DNA of 64,000 nucleotides from Lacinutrix mariniflava (lineage in GTDB: Bacteria; Bacteroidota; Bacteroidia; Flavobacteriales; Flavobacteriaceae). Position 1 is the stretch's first letter. Each line of letters starts with the position of its first letter. Positions 1 through 9,888 of this stretch are shown here, one piece after another. The notes under the pieces are model-generated. The model saw only the letters and a list, made by a program, of their open reading frames with translations. It was not told the origin of the DNA and did not search any database. A program made the translations under genes and the position numbers. Location of the stretch: NCBI RefSeq assembly GCF_001418015.1, contig NZ_LIQG01000026.1, positions 1 to 64,000 on the forward strand, given 5' to 3'.

Positions 1-215
1 AAAGCGGTTTTTTGTATCTATAATTCAAGTGATTCTAAGAGCCCTTTTAGTTCGTTTTTAAAGTACTAAAACGACACTCTTATCCGTATTTATAAATCAG
101 AGTAAGGAAGTCCTTATTAAATAGTAGGTTTTTATGTTATTCTAATCAAATAAATACATTTAAATAAGAATCTAAATTTCTTGAATTGTTTATAAAACCA
201 TAAAATTAGGTTAAT
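1..215. other. Intergenic stretch at the window edge, no gene seen
   Basis: About 300 bases precede the infB stop codon. The first bases (AAAGCGG followed by six T) look like the right arm and U-run of a plus-strand terminator whose left arm lies outside the window. A short TAAGGA/TCCTTA inverted repeat lies near 104-117. I see no coding region, RNA gene or long repeat here; the infB terminator at 216-252 is listed separately. Confidence 0.4.
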
Positions 216-252
216 AAAAAAAGCCGTTTTCAATTACTTGAAAACGGCTTTT
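216..252 (-). terminator. Intrinsic terminator of the rimP-nusA-infB operon
   Basis: A perfect 15-bp inverted repeat (219-233 with 238-252, loop TTAC) has a GCCG core. On the minus strand it is followed by a run of T (216-220 read in reverse). It lies 46 bp past the infB stop codon, as expected for the end of the operon. Confidence 0.9.
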
Positions 253-297
253 AGCTTTATGAACTTTTAGATACTTTTTGTTATCTAATAATTACTT

Positions 298-3108
298 TTA
301 TTTTAATTTCTTTTTAACTTCAACTTCATGGAACGCTTCTATTACATCGCCCTCTTTAATGTCGTTGTAATTTTTAACCTGCATACCACAATCGTATCCT
401 TTACCAACTTCCTTAACATCATCTTTAAATCGCTTTAAAGAAGCTAATTCACCTGTATAGACTACAACTCCATCACGTACTAAACGTATTTGCGAGTTTC
501 TGTATATTTTACCATTCATTACCATACAACCAGCAATGCTTCCAATTTTAGTAACCTTAAAGATTTCTCTAATTTCAGCTGTACCAGTAATCTCTTCTTT
601 AAGCTCTGGAGATAACATACCTTCCATTGCATCTTTAAGATCATTAATTGCATCGTAGATAATTGAGTATGTTCTAATATCAACTTCCTCTCTATCTGCT
701 ATCACTCTAGCATTTCCTACAGGACGCACATTAAATCCGATAATAATAGCATCAGATGCTGTTGCTAATAATACATCACTCTCAGTAATTGCTCCAACTC
801 CTTTGTGTAAGATATTGACTTGAATTTCTTCTGTAGATAGTTTTTGGAAAGAATCTGTTAATGCTTCAACAGAACCATCAACATCACCTTTAAGAATAAT
901 ATTTAACTCTTTAAATGTACCTAATGCAATACGACGACCGATTTCTGCTAACGTTAATGTTTTTGTAGTACGAACATCTTGTTCACGTTGTAATTGCATA
1001 CGTTTTGTTGCAATTTGTTTCGCTTCACGCTCATCTGCAAATACATTAAACTTATCACCTGCTTGTGGTGCTCCATCTAATCCTAATATCGATACTGGAG
1101 TAGAAGGACCTGCAGATTGAACATCATGACCACGTTCATCTTGCATTGCTTTAATCTTTCCACTGTTTTTACCAGCTAATACATAATCACCGACTTTTAG
1201 TGTACCTGCTTGTACTAATATTGTTGATACATAACCACGACCTTTGTCTAAGAATGCTTCAACTACAGTTCCTACTGCAGGTTTATTTGGATTTGCTTTA
1301 AGTTCAAGTAATTCTGCTTCAAGTAAAACCTTTTCTAATAATTCTTTTACACCAGTTCCTACTTTTGCCGAGATATCATGAGATTGAATTTTCCCTCCCC
1401 AATCTTCAACTAAAAGATTCATTTGTGCTAAACCTTCTTTAATTTTTTCAGGATTAGAGTCTGGTTTATCAATTTTGTTAATTGCAAATACAATTGGTAC
1501 TCCTGCTGCTTGTGCATGAGAAATTGCTTCTTTTGTTTGCGGCATGATGTCATCATCTGCTGCTGCAACAATAATTGCTATATCTGTTACTTGAGCACCA
1601 CGTGCACGCATGGCTGTAAAGGCCTCGTGACCTGGAGTATCTAGAAATGCTATTTTCTGACCATTTTCTAATTCTACACCGTAAGCTCCAATATGCTGTG
1701 TTATCCCACCAGATTCTCCTGCAATTACGTTTTCTTGACGAATGTAATCTAGAAGTGATGTTTTACCATGATCAACATGTCCCATAACTGTTACAATAGG
1801 CGCACGTTCAACTAAATCTTCTGGTTTATCTTCAACTTCAACAATTGATTCCTCAATGTCTGTTGTTACAAATTCTACTTTATATCCAAATTCTTCTGCT
1901 ACAATAGTTAATGTTTCAGCATCTAAACGCTGATTCATTGTAACCATCATACCTAAAGACATACATGCAGATATAATTTGAGTAACTTGAACATCCATCA
2001 TCGTAGCAACTTCACTTGAAGTAACAAATTCTGTTACCTTAAGTATTTTACTTTCTGCTGCTTCGATTTGCTCATCGATTTCAGTCTGTTCTCTATGCTT
2101 ATCTCTTTTATCTCTTCTATTTTTAGCACCTCTACCTTTGCTAGATTTTCCTTGTAATTTCTCAAGCGTTTCTCTTACTTGTTTCTTTACATCTTCCTCA
2201 CTAGGTTCTGCTTTTACGATAGGAGCACGACGACCTTGTCCTGGCTTACCTTTAAATCTATCGTTTCCACCACGAGTATTCCCACCTCTATTTCCTCCTG
2301 TACTAGGTCTATTGTCTCCAGGTTTAGAAATACGACGACGCTTTTTCTTATTAGCATCATCAACTTTTTTAACAACCTTTTTCTTAGGCTTATTAAATTG
2401 AGATAAATCAATTTTTTCACCTGCGATTTTTGGTCCTGAAAGTTTTTGGTATTTTGTTTCTACTGTTTCTGGCACATTGCTTTCCTCTGCAGGAGCAGCT
2501 TCTTCAGTAGTGGCTTTTTTATCGACAATTTTAGAATCCGCTTTTGGCGCTTCAACCTTAGGAGTTTCTACTTTTGGAATTTCGGCTTTTGGAGTTTCGG
2601 CTTTTTTAGGTGTAGATTCTTTTTTAACTTCAACTACAACTGGAGCTTTAACTTCAACTTTTTCTTCCTTCTTAGGAGTTTCAGCTTTAACCTCTTTAAC
2701 GTCCTTCTCTTCAGCTTTAGGAGCTTTCTTTTTAGGATCTAAATCAATTTTACCTACTTTTTTAGGTCCAGCGAGTGTTTTAGATGCTTTCACAACTTCT
2801 TCAGCTTTCGCTTTAGCTATAGCTGCTTTAGCTTCCTCATCTTTTCGCTTAGCTTCCAATTCTTGTTCACGTTTTAGACGTAAATCTTCCTTTTCTTTAA
2901 GCTTAGCTTCACTAACCGCTTGAGACTTTACCTTCTTACCAGCATCTGTTTGAAATTCATCTGAAAGCATTTTATAAGTTGCTTCAGAAATTTTCGTAGT
3001 CGGACGCTTCTCTACCTTGACACCTTTGGAATCTAAAAATTCCACAGCGCGATCTAGAGAGATGTTAAGCTCACGTAGTACCTTATTTATTCTAATCGTT
3101 TCAGCCAT
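298..3108 (-). CDS. infB: Translation initiation factor IF-2
   Basis: This GTPase delivers initiator fMet-tRNA to the 30S subunit and promotes 50S joining in the cytoplasm. The 936-residue product has a long, charged, Lys/Glu/Pro-rich N-terminal extension with PKxE-type repeats around residues 165-195. A basic Arg/Gly/Lys-rich linker follows near 260-350. The G domain has its P-loop GHVDHGKT at residues 443-450, then the switch motif DTPGHEAF and the NKID base-recognition motif. The C-terminal domains II-IV bind fMet-tRNA. Length and order fit Bacteroidota IF-2. It is the last gene of the rimP-nusA-infB operon, 35 bp after nusA, and a strong terminator follows. Identification is secure; only the repetitive N-terminus is lineage-specific. 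Confidence 0.98.
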   Translation of the reverse strand: MAETIRINKVLRELNISLDRAVEFLDSKGVKVEKRPTTKISEATYKMLSDEFQTDAGKKVKSQAVSEAKLKEKEDLRLKREQELEAKRKDEEAKAAIAKAKAEEVVKASKTLAGPKKVGKIDLDPKKKAPKAEEKDVKEVKAETPKKEEKVEVKAPVVVEVKKESTPKKAETPKAEIPKVETPKVEAPKADSKIVDKKATTEEAAPAEESNVPETVETKYQKLSGPKIAGEKIDLSQFNKPKKKVVKKVDDANKKKRRRISKPGDNRPSTGGNRGGNTRGGNDRFKGKPGQGRRAPIVKAEPSEEDVKKQVRETLEKLQGKSSKGRGAKNRRDKRDKHREQTEIDEQIEAAESKILKVTEFVTSSEVATMMDVQVTQIISACMSLGMMVTMNQRLDAETLTIVAEEFGYKVEFVTTDIEESIVEVEDKPEDLVERAPIVTVMGHVDHGKTSLLDYIRQENVIAGESGGITQHIGAYGVELENGQKIAFLDTPGHEAFTAMRARGAQVTDIAIIVAAADDDIMPQTKEAISHAQAAGVPIVFAINKIDKPDSNPEKIKEGLAQMNLLVEDWGGKIQSHDISAKVGTGVKELLEKVLLEAELLELKANPNKPAVGTVVEAFLDKGRGYVSTILVQAGTLKVGDYVLAGKNSGKIKAMQDERGHDVQSAGPSTPVSILGLDGAPQAGDKFNVFADEREAKQIATKRMQLQREQDVRTTKTLTLAEIGRRIALGTFKELNIILKGDVDGSVEALTDSFQKLSTEEIQVNILHKGVGAITESDVLLATASDAIIIGFNVRPVGNARVIADREEVDIRTYSIIYDAINDLKDAMEGMLSPELKEEITGTAEIREIFKVTKIGSIAGCMVMNGKIYRNSQIRLVRDGVVVYTGELASLKRFKDDVKEVGKGYDCGMQVKNYNDIKEGDVIEAFHEVEVKKKLK

Positions 3109-3143
3109 AAATTGCCTTTACCTTAATTTTACTCAAATATATG

Positions 3144-4376
3144 TTAATCTTCGAATTCTTCCTTAAGAATTCTTATAACATCTAATATTGTTTCTTCTTC
3201 TAAGTCTGTTCTCTTAACTAAATCTGCAACATCTTGTTCTAAAATACTTTTTGCTGTATCTAAACCTGCCTTGCTAAATTCTTTAATTACCCAACCTTCA
3301 ATTTCATCTTTGAATTCTCTCAATTCAACATCTTCCTCTGCTCCTTCTCTAAACACATCAATCTCATAACCCGTAAGTTGTCCAGCTAAACGAATATTGT
3401 GACCACCACGACCAATCGCTTTACTTACTTCTTCTGGTTTCAAGATAGCCTCAGCACGTTTGTTTTCTTCATCAATTTTAATTGATGTAACACGCGCAGG
3501 ACTTAATGCTCTTGTAATATATAATTGTAAGTTATTAGTATAATTAATAACATCTATATTCTCATTTCCTAATTCACGTACAATACCATGAATTCTTGAA
3601 CCTTTCATACCAACACAAGCTCCAACAGGATCTATTCTATCATCATATGAATCCACAGCAACTTTTGCTTTTTCACCAGGAATTCTTACTACGTTTTTAA
3701 TAGTAATTAAACCATCAAACACCTCTGGTATTTCAGATTCAAATAATTTTTCTAAAAACTTAGGCGATGTACGCGACATAATAATCGCAGGCTTATTACC
3801 TTTAAGTTCAACACTATCAATAATACCTCTTACATTATCTCCTTTACGGAAGAAATCTGAAGGTATCTGCTTATCTTTTGGTAAAATTATTTCATTTCCT
3901 TCATCGTCCAATAAAATAACTGCTCTGTGACGAATATGATGAACTTCGGCTGTATACAAAGTTCCTTCAAGCTCTTTAAACTGCTTAAATATATTTGTAT
4001 TATCGTGTTCGTGAATTTTAGAAATTAAATTTTGGCGTAGCGCTAAAATAGCACGACGACCAAGATCGATAAGCTTAACTTCTTGCGAAACATCTTCACC
4101 AACTTCAAAATCTGGTTCAATTTTTCTAGCTGCAGTTAAAGAAATCTCTTGATTTGGTTCCTCTACCTCACCATCTGCGACAACGATTCTATTTCTCCAA
4201 ATCTCTAAATCTCCTTTATCTGGATTTATAATAATATCGAAGTTATCATCATCACCAAACTTCTTCTTTAATGCATTTCTAAATACATCCTCTAAAATCG
4301 CCATTAGCGTAACACGATCGATTAATTTATCGTCTTTAAATTCTGAAAATGACTCAATTAACGCTATATTTTCCAT
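3144..4376 (-). CDS. nusA: Transcription termination/antitermination factor NusA
   Basis: NusA binds RNA polymerase and nascent RNA and modulates pausing, termination and antitermination. The 410-residue product has the N-terminal polymerase-binding domain, an S1 domain (around residues 130-200, with the stretch HHIRHRAVILLDDEG) and two KH domains, including GACVGMKGSRIHGIV and EVSKAIGRGGHNIRLA. It ends soon after the KH core in an acidic helical tail, without the two extra acidic repeats of E. coli NusA, as is usual in this phylum. It starts 12 bp after rimP and precedes infB, the widely conserved gene order. The terminator-like hairpin in the rimP leader could let NusA regulate its own operon; that is inference. 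Confidence 0.97.
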   Translation of the reverse strand: MENIALIESFSEFKDDKLIDRVTLMAILEDVFRNALKKKFGDDDNFDIIINPDKGDLEIWRNRIVVADGEVEEPNQEISLTAARKIEPDFEVGEDVSQEVKLIDLGRRAILALRQNLISKIHEHDNTNIFKQFKELEGTLYTAEVHHIRHRAVILLDDEGNEIILPKDKQIPSDFFRKGDNVRGIIDSVELKGNKPAIIMSRTSPKFLEKLFESEIPEVFDGLITIKNVVRIPGEKAKVAVDSYDDRIDPVGACVGMKGSRIHGIVRELGNENIDVINYTNNLQLYITRALSPARVTSIKIDEENKRAEAILKPEEVSKAIGRGGHNIRLAGQLTGYEIDVFREGAEEDVELREFKDEIEGWVIKEFSKAGLDTAKSILEQDVADLVKRTDLEEETILDVIRILKEEFED

Positions 4377-4388
4377 TATTCTACTGAA

Positions 4389-4850
4389 TTAAAATTTTAT
4401 CACAACTTTTGCTTCTACAATATCGTTGAAAGCTATTTTTGCATTTTTTTGCACCGTTACCTTTCCTTTTCCAACAGGTTTTGGCTCTCTAGCTTTCCAT
4501 GTTAATTCTATACCTTCCTCTGAAACATCTATTAATTCTGCTTCAATGTTTTCGGTTTGTGTTTTAACCTCTAAGGTTCTACCAATATTTCTTTTAAATT
4601 GTCTTGGCAACGTTAAAGGTGCTGCTGCTCCAGCTGAAGCTACTTCTAAAGAAAAATCATATTCTTCTCTATCAATATTGTGTTCAATTGCTCTACTTAT
4701 AAACATGCAATCTTCCACCTTAACTCCATTATCACCATCGATAATAATGCTTACTACTTGCTCACCCGAAATTGTGAAATCGATTAAAAATAAATCGCTT
4801 CTTTCCTCTAGAGCTTCGTTTAATAAATTTTCTACTGTGGCGTTAAACAT
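4389..4850 (-). CDS. rimP: Ribosome maturation factor RimP
   Basis: RimP assists late maturation of the 30S subunit. I place the start at the ATG ending at 4850 (protein begins MFNATVENLL; 153 residues). The reading frame stays open upstream to 4940, but that extra stretch overlaps a promoter -7 box and a terminator hairpin and does not resemble the family. Family features include FLIDFTISGEQ with the following VSIIIDGDNGV, the CMFISRAIE segment, and the YDFSLEVASAGA motif, with Ala where many homologues have SPG. The C-terminal SH3-like domain ends in EAKVVIKF. It is the first gene of the operon with nusA and infB. Confidence 0.93.
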   Translation of the reverse strand: MFNATVENLLNEALEERSDLFLIDFTISGEQVVSIIIDGDNGVKVEDCMFISRAIEHNIDREEYDFSLEVASAGAAAPLTLPRQFKRNIGRTLEVKTQTENIEAELIDVSEEGIELTWKAREPKPVGKGKVTVQKNAKIAFNDIVEAKVVIKF

Positions 4851-4860
4851 TTTCAAGTAT

Positions 4861-4886
4861 AAAAAGAGCGGACTTTTCGTCCGCTC
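4861..4886 (-). terminator. Terminator-like hairpin in the rimP-nusA-infB leader
   Basis: Read on the minus strand, this is GAGCGGAC, loop GAAAA, GTCCGCTC, then TTTTT: a perfect 8-bp GC-rich stem with a U-run. It lies between the predicted promoter (-7 box at 4911-4918) and the rimP start codon, only 10 bp before the ATG. It therefore has the form of an attenuator that must be read through for operon expression. Whether it terminates in vivo is not visible from the sequence. Confidence 0.75.
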
Positions 4887-4910
4887 ACATTCATTTTTCT
4901 TACAACGGTG

Positions 4911-4918
4911 CAAATATA
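4911..4918 (-). promoter_or_regulatory. Promoter -7 box for rimP-nusA-infB
   Basis: The minus strand reads TATATTTG followed by CACC, matching the Bacteroidota -7 consensus TAnnTTTG. No good TTG -33 element stands at the usual spacing. The predicted start of transcription near 4905 gives a leader of about 55 nt that contains the terminator-like hairpin. Confidence 0.6.
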
Positions 4919-5152
4919 CATAGATTTTATTAATTTTCATAGAAAACTAAAGCAGACTTTTACTTTTGATAAAAAAAATGCAATTATGAGTCAAATCGTC
5001 TAGTATAACGTAATTCCATCTCCATAAAATTAAACATACAAGTGTACTCATAAAGGTAAAGCTTTTGCTTTTAATCTGCAAAGTATTATAGTATTGGTTT
5101 TTACAAGTCCTTTTTTTTGTTAAATTTAAGTACTTCTTAAACACATCTAACT

Positions 5153-5974
5153 ATGAAAAAAATTCTTGTACCAACAGATTTTTCAACTGAAGCAGAAAAT
5201 GCGATTAAAGTAGCTGCTCAACTATCTAAAAAACATAATTGCGAGCTTATCTTACTACATATGCTAGACTTACCACTATCAAGCATTGGTGAAAACACAC
5301 CTTCAGAATTACCCGAAGCGCTTTATTTTATGAAATTAGCACACAAGCAATTTGAAGACGTTATGTCGAAAGATTACCTAAGTGACGTTACAGTAACAGA
5401 AATGGTAGATTTTCATGATATCTCTACAGGCATCTTAGAAACTTGCAAAACTCACGACATTGATTTAATCGTTATGGGATCTCATGGCTCTAGCGGACTT
5501 AAAGAAATGTTTATTGGTTCTAATGCTGAAAAAATAGTGCGAACATCTGAAAAACCTGTATTGGTTATAAAAAACGAGCATGACAATTTTAATATTGAAG
5601 AATTTGTTTTCGCATCAGATTTCGAGAACGACAATAAGGAAACCTACAAGCAAGCAGTAAAATTAGCTGAAGCATTTAATGCGAAAATTCATTTACTAAT
5701 GGTAAACACCGTATCTAATTTTAAAACAACTGCTAGCGCAAAGGTGAAAATTAGTGAGTTTATTGAAGGTACAAATTTCACAAATTTTACAACAAACATT
5801 TATAATGATGAAACTGTAGAGAAAGGTATCTTAAATTTTTCGCATATTATAGATGCAGATCTTATAGGTATTAGTACGCATGGAAGGCAAGGTATTGCCC
5901 ATTTTCTAAATGGAAGTTTAAGTGAAGACCTTGTAAATCACGCTAAGAGACCAGTGATTACATTCAAAATCTAA
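5153..5974 (+). CDS. Universal stress protein, tandem UspA domains
   Basis: This cytoplasmic protein of 273 residues carries two Usp domains in tandem. The first runs from the start (KILVPTDFS) to about residue 140 and ends with the nucleotide-binding signature GSHGSSGLKEMFIGS. The second, from about 150, ends with GISTHGRQGIAHFLNGS. Both keep the G-x2-G-x9-G-S/T pattern of ATP-binding Usp proteins. Tandem Usp proteins are common in Bacteroidota and are linked in general to stress and growth arrest; the specific trigger here is unknown. It is monocistronic between the rimP operon and tRNA-Gln, both divergent or convergent to it. Family assignment is firm. Confidence 0.92.
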   Translation: MKKILVPTDFSTEAENAIKVAAQLSKKHNCELILLHMLDLPLSSIGENTPSELPEALYFMKLAHKQFEDVMSKDYLSDVTVTEMVDFHDISTGILETCKTHDIDLIVMGSHGSSGLKEMFIGSNAEKIVRTSEKPVLVIKNEHDNFNIEEFVFASDFENDNKETYKQAVKLAEAFNAKIHLLMVNTVSNFKTTASAKVKISEFIEGTNFTNFTTNIYNDETVEKGILNFSHIIDADLIGISTHGRQGIAHFLNGSLSEDLVNHAKRPVITFKI

Positions 5975-6111
5975 TCTAAAAACATATCACTTAAAAAAAC
6001 TCTAGAGATAGAGCTTATTTTAAAGGTTACAACATTACACTAAACGTAAAAAAACTTACAACCATATAAAACCAAAAAATCCTAACACATAAATGCGTTA
6101 GGATTACTTTG
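5975..6111. other. Intergenic region between usp and tRNA-Gln
   Basis: Between the stress protein gene and the tRNA there is a weak CTCTA/TAGAG hairpin (6000-6013) followed by a short T-rich stretch, possibly a poor plus-strand terminator. The clear tRNA terminator lies at 6073-6105. I see no coding sequence. Confidence 0.4.
6073..6105 (-). terminator. Intrinsic terminator of tRNA-Gln
   Basis: The inverted repeat AATCCTAAC (6078-6086) / GTTAGGATT (6097-6105) extends inward with CAT/ATG pairing. On the minus strand it is followed by a T-run. It lies just past the 3' end of the tRNA. Confidence 0.85.
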
Positions 6112-6184
6112 TTGGCCCACTAGGTCTCGAACCTAGACTCTTCAGTACCAAAAACTGACGTGTTACCAGTTACACCATAGGCCA
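6112..6184 (-). tRNA. tRNA-Gln (anticodon TTG)
   Basis: The 73-nt sequence folds as a complete cloverleaf on the minus strand. The acceptor stem is TGGCCTA/TGGGCCA with discriminator A. The D arm contains AACTGGTAA. The anticodon stem TCAGT/ACTGA encloses the loop TTTTGGT, giving anticodon TTG for glutamine CAA codons. The T arm is CTAGG-TTCGAGA-CCTAG. CCA is not encoded. It stands alone, not in a tRNA cluster, and has its own terminator. Confidence 0.96.
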
Positions 6185-6394
6185 ATACTTTTGTAACAGG
6201 CTGCAAATTTAAAAGAAAGTTTTATTTGCGCAAACATTTTAAGGTAATTTTTTTTTATTTTTTCATCTTTTTTTCTAAAAAATAGTTAACAACCTCATAA
6301 TGACCTATTTTATATAAATTGTCTTAGGAAAACTTTATCATTCTCATTTGATAATAATTAGTAAATTCGCCATAAAATTAAATAAACCACGTGT
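6185..6394. other. Intergenic region upstream of the DUF2723 gene
   Basis: This AT-rich stretch separates tRNA-Gln (minus) from the DUF2723 gene (plus), so it should hold both promoters. A TAAATTCG octamer near 6362-6369 is an imperfect -7 box for the plus-strand gene. I find no convincing -33 element and no gene. Confidence 0.35.
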
Positions 6395-9300
6395 ATGACG
6401 TCTTCAAACTTTAAAAAATGGAACAATATCTTAGGATGGTTCGCTTTTTTAATTGCTTTAATAACTTATAGTTTAACAGTAGAACCAACCGTTAGTTATT
6501 GGGATGCTGGTGAATATATTTTAACATCAGCGAAACTTCAGGTTGGTCATCCACCTGGAGCTCCATTATTTCAAATGCTTGGAGCCTTTTTCTCAACTTT
6601 TGCAATGTCTCCAGAAAACATTGGATTGATGCTTAATATGCTGAGTGCAGTTTCTAGTGCGTTTACTATTTTGTTTATGTTTTGGAGTATTTCTTTATTA
6701 CTTCAAAAAATGATTTCTTCTGAAACATTCTCGACAAGCAAAGGCTATGCCATCTTAGGAAGTGCTTTAGTTGGTAGTTTAACGTTTACGTTTACAGACT
6801 CTTTTTGGTTTAATGCTGTAGAGACCGAAGTATATGCAATGGCTACCTTAATAATGGCTATTTTATTTTACTGTGCTTTACGTTGGGATTTCGATATGCA
6901 TAATCCAAGAGGTAACCGTTGGTTAATTCTTATTGCTTTCATTATTGGATTGTCTTTTGGTGTTCACTTTATGGGATTATTAACGATTCCTGCTATTGGA
7001 TTAATTTATTATTTCAAAAATTATAAGACTGTTACAATCAAGAATTTCATAATAGCTAATGTAGCTTCAGTCGCAATTTTACTTTTTATCTTTAAATTAT
7101 TAGCTCCAAACATTCTAAGATTCTTTAGTGTTCTAGAGATATTCTTTGTTAACACTGTCGGTTTACCTTTTAATTCGGGATCAATTATCGCAGGTATACT
7201 ATTGGTAGCTATAATATATTTCAGTTTAAAATACACAAGAGAAAAAGGACACAGACATATTAACACTTCTATTCTCTGTGTAACTTTTGTAATTATTGGC
7301 TTTTCTTCTTGGTTAATGTTACCAATTCGTGCGAATGCAAATGTGGTTATTAACGAAAACAATCCATCGAGCGCAAGAGAACTTTTAGCATACTACAATT
7401 TAGAACAGTACCCAAAAACACACTTGTTTTATGGCCCATTATTTACAGATCAATATGCCGCATTAAATGGTAATAAAGATGATGCCTACACAGACGATAA
7501 ACCTAAGTATGAAAAAGATTTAGAACAAGGTAAATATGTTGTTGTTAACGATTGGGAAAACTCTTTACAGAACTACAATTACGACCACGCAGCTTTCTTA
7601 CCAAGGATGTGGAGTGGAGAAAATGCAGAGAATTATATGTTGTTCTCAGGTTTTTTAGATTACACAATCAAAGAACAATTTAATGTTGATCCTTTAACTC
7701 AGAAAAAAATTGAAATTTTCATTGAAAAATATCAAAAAAGTCAATTAACAGAGTCAGAATATGATGAATTTATGTCGATTTACGGCGATAAATTAAATAC
7801 TGCCTTAAGTCCAAGAATACAAAAAGATGTTGCTTTCATTAATCAGTTTAAAAATGAGGTTGCAAAAGGAAATGTAGACTACGAAGGTTACCATAAATTT
7901 TTAAAACAATATGGACAAGAATATTTAGATATCGAAAAACCATCGTTTTTAGCTACGACAACCTATTTATTTCAATACCAATTAGGTTATATGTATTGGC
8001 GTTACTTTATGTGGAATTTCACAGGAAGACAAGACGATATTCAAGGTGAATATAACAATCATGGAAATTGGATAAGTGGTATCGACGCAATCGATGCTTG
8101 GCACTTAGGACAGTCTCAAGATAATTTACCAGGAGATGTAAAGAATAATAAGGCTAGGAACACTTACTTCTTCCTTCCGTTAATTTTAGGGCTTATTGGT
8201 CTGTTTTTCTTATTCAATAAAGACAAAAAAACCTTTTGGGTACTCTTAGTGTTCTTCCTCTTTACCGGAATTGCAATACAAGTATATACCAATGTAAGAC
8301 CATTTGAACCTCGAGAACGTGATTACTCTGTAGTTGGTTCGTTTTACGTGTTTGCTATTTGGATAGGTTTTAGTGTGTATGGTATTTTCGAATTCTTTAA
8401 AAACAAAGTAAAAACCACTGCCTTACCATTAACAATTACTGGAATTTGCTTATTAATTGCTCCATTAATTTTAGCCGTAAATAATTGGGACGACCATGAT
8501 AGATCTGGAAAATACACAGCTTTATCTATGGCTAAAAAATATCTGGATTCCTGCGGAGAAAATGCAATATTATTCTCTATTGGAGATAATGACACATTCG
8601 CGCTTTGGTATGCTCAAGAAATTGAAAACTATAGAACAGATGTTCGTGTTATTAACACTAGCTTATTTCAAACCGATTGGTATATAGACCAAATGAAGCG
8701 CAAGGCTTACGAGAGTGATCCTATTCCATCTCAATTAACGCATGACCAATACAAACTTGGCACACGAGATTATATAATGAAGCGTACGTATTATGTAGAT
8801 CCTAAAACGGAAGAAGCTAAACCGACTTCAACTCGAGATACTTTGATGATAAAAGAGTTTATGGATTTTGTATCTAGTGATAACCCAAAAACAAAATTCA
8901 AGTACATTGTTCAAAAACAGGATGAAGATCTTTCGCAATATCCATCTCAATATTTAAACACTAACTATTTTCCTGTAGAAAATATTCGTATTCCTGTAAA
9001 TAAAGCGAATGCTATTAAATATGGAATTGTTAAGCAAAAAGATGCAGATTCTATAGTTGATTTTATAGATATAAAAATAAAAGAAAGTACTATTTACAAA
9101 CAACGTTTGTTAATGCTTGACATTGTTGCGAATAACGACTGGAAACGCCCTATTAACTTTACAGGTGGTGCTTTTGGCGAAGATGATTATATCTGGATGA
9201 AGGATTACCTACAACTCGATGGAATGGTTTACAAGCTAGTACCAATTAAAACACCAACAGATCGTGCTAATCCTTTTGATATGGGACGTGTTGACAGTGA

Positions 9301-9886
9301 GTTTATGTACAATAAGGTTAAAGCTTGGGATTGGGGAAATAGTGGTAGTGATGACATTTACCATGATCCGGAAACACGTAAAAACTCTATTACTTATAGA
9401 GGTAATCTTGCGCGTTTAATGGAAAAACTTATTCAAGAAAAGAAACTAGATAAAGCAGAAAACATTGCAGACATTGCCATGGAGAATATGCCCGTGGACA
9501 AATTTGGATATTATACTTTATTAGAACCTTATATAAGTGGTTATTATGAAGTTGGGTCTAAAGACAAAGCAAGACAGTTGTTTCAAGATGTTGCCGTAAA
9601 ATATCAAGAAAATCTAACCTATTATAGCGAACTAACTCGTGATAATCAATTTAAAAATGCTCAAGAAATTTTTACAGATATCGAACGCTATAGAGCACTT
9701 ATAGTTGTTTTAGCCAAATATGACGAAGACTTTGCTGAAAAAGAGTTTATGACTTTTGATAATTATCAAAACTTGTTTGAAAAAACATTTCCAAGTGAAC
9801 GCCCTCAACTAAGAGAAGAACGCGATATTAATAGAGATAGTAGCATTCCTAATATCGAACCAATTGCTATTGATACAGAAGAATAA
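6395..9886 (+). CDS. DUF2723 / GT117-type membrane glycosyltransferase
   Basis: The 1163-residue integral membrane protein belongs to the DUF2723 family (glycosyltransferase family 117 in CAZy), which is abundant in Bacteroidota. The N-terminal domain has about a dozen hydrophobic segments. Its first extracytoplasmic loop carries VSYWDAGEYI, with the paired acidic residues typical of GT-C enzymes, followed by LQVGHPPGAPLFQ. More membrane segments follow a large loop (about 320-590). A soluble C-terminal part (about 690 on) looks helical and TPR-like near the end. GT-C enzymes use lipid-linked sugars at the outer face of the inner membrane; the acceptor here is unknown. The next gene, a polysaccharide deacetylase, follows after only 2 bp, so the two are probably co-transcribed. 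Confidence 0.88.
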   Translation: MTSSNFKKWNNILGWFAFLIALITYSLTVEPTVSYWDAGEYILTSAKLQVGHPPGAPLFQMLGAFFSTFAMSPENIGLMLNMLSAVSSAFTILFMFWSISLLLQKMISSETFSTSKGYAILGSALVGSLTFTFTDSFWFNAVETEVYAMATLIMAILFYCALRWDFDMHNPRGNRWLILIAFIIGLSFGVHFMGLLTIPAIGLIYYFKNYKTVTIKNFIIANVASVAILLFIFKLLAPNILRFFSVLEIFFVNTVGLPFNSGSIIAGILLVAIIYFSLKYTREKGHRHINTSILCVTFVIIGFSSWLMLPIRANANVVINENNPSSARELLAYYNLEQYPKTHLFYGPLFTDQYAALNGNKDDAYTDDKPKYEKDLEQGKYVVVNDWENSLQNYNYDHAAFLPRMWSGENAENYMLFSGFLDYTIKEQFNVDPLTQKKIEIFIEKYQKSQLTESEYDEFMSIYGDKLNTALSPRIQKDVAFINQFKNEVAKGNVDYEGYHKFLKQYGQEYLDIEKPSFLATTTYLFQYQLGYMYWRYFMWNFTGRQDDIQGEYNNHGNWISGIDAIDAWHLGQSQDNLPGDVKNNKARNTYFFLPLILGLIGLFFLFNKDKKTFWVLLVFFLFTGIAIQVYTNVRPFEPRERDYSVVGSFYVFAIWIGFSVYGIFEFFKNKVKTTALPLTITGICLLIAPLILAVNNWDDHDRSGKYTALSMAKKYLDSCGENAILFSIGDNDTFALWYAQEIENYRTDVRVINTSLFQTDWYIDQMKRKAYESDPIPSQLTHDQYKLGTRDYIMKRTYYVDPKTEEAKPTSTRDTLMIKEFMDFVSSDNPKTKFKYIVQKQDEDLSQYPSQYLNTNYFPVENIRIPVNKANAIKYGIVKQKDADSIVDFIDIKIKESTIYKQRLLMLDIVANNDWKRPINFTGGAFGEDDYIWMKDYLQLDGMVYKLVPIKTPTDRANPFDMGRVDSEFMYNKVKAWDWGNSGSDDIYHDPETRKNSITYRGNLARLMEKLIQEKKLDKAENIADIAMENMPVDKFGYYTLLEPYISGYYEVGSKDKARQLFQDVAVKYQENLTYYSELTRDNQFKNAQEIFTDIERYRALIVVLAKYDEDFAEKEFMTFDNYQNLFEKTFPSERPQLREERDINRDSSIPNIEPIAIDTEE

Positions 9887-9888
9887 CC

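Noticed and set aside
2477-2923. 148-codon open frame on the plus strand opposite infB
   Set aside because: It is the antisense of the low-complexity Lys/Glu/Ala-rich N-terminal part of IF-2. The Ser/Thr/Phe-rich composition is what that complement produces.
4426-4923. 165-codon open frame on the plus strand opposite rimP
   Set aside because: It is antisense to a well-supported rimP gene and runs through the leader hairpin; no family resemblance.
4851-4940. Longer rimP start at 4940
   Set aside because: The 30 extra residues are encoded by a stretch that overlaps the -7 box and the terminator-like hairpin. The family start is the ATG at 4850.
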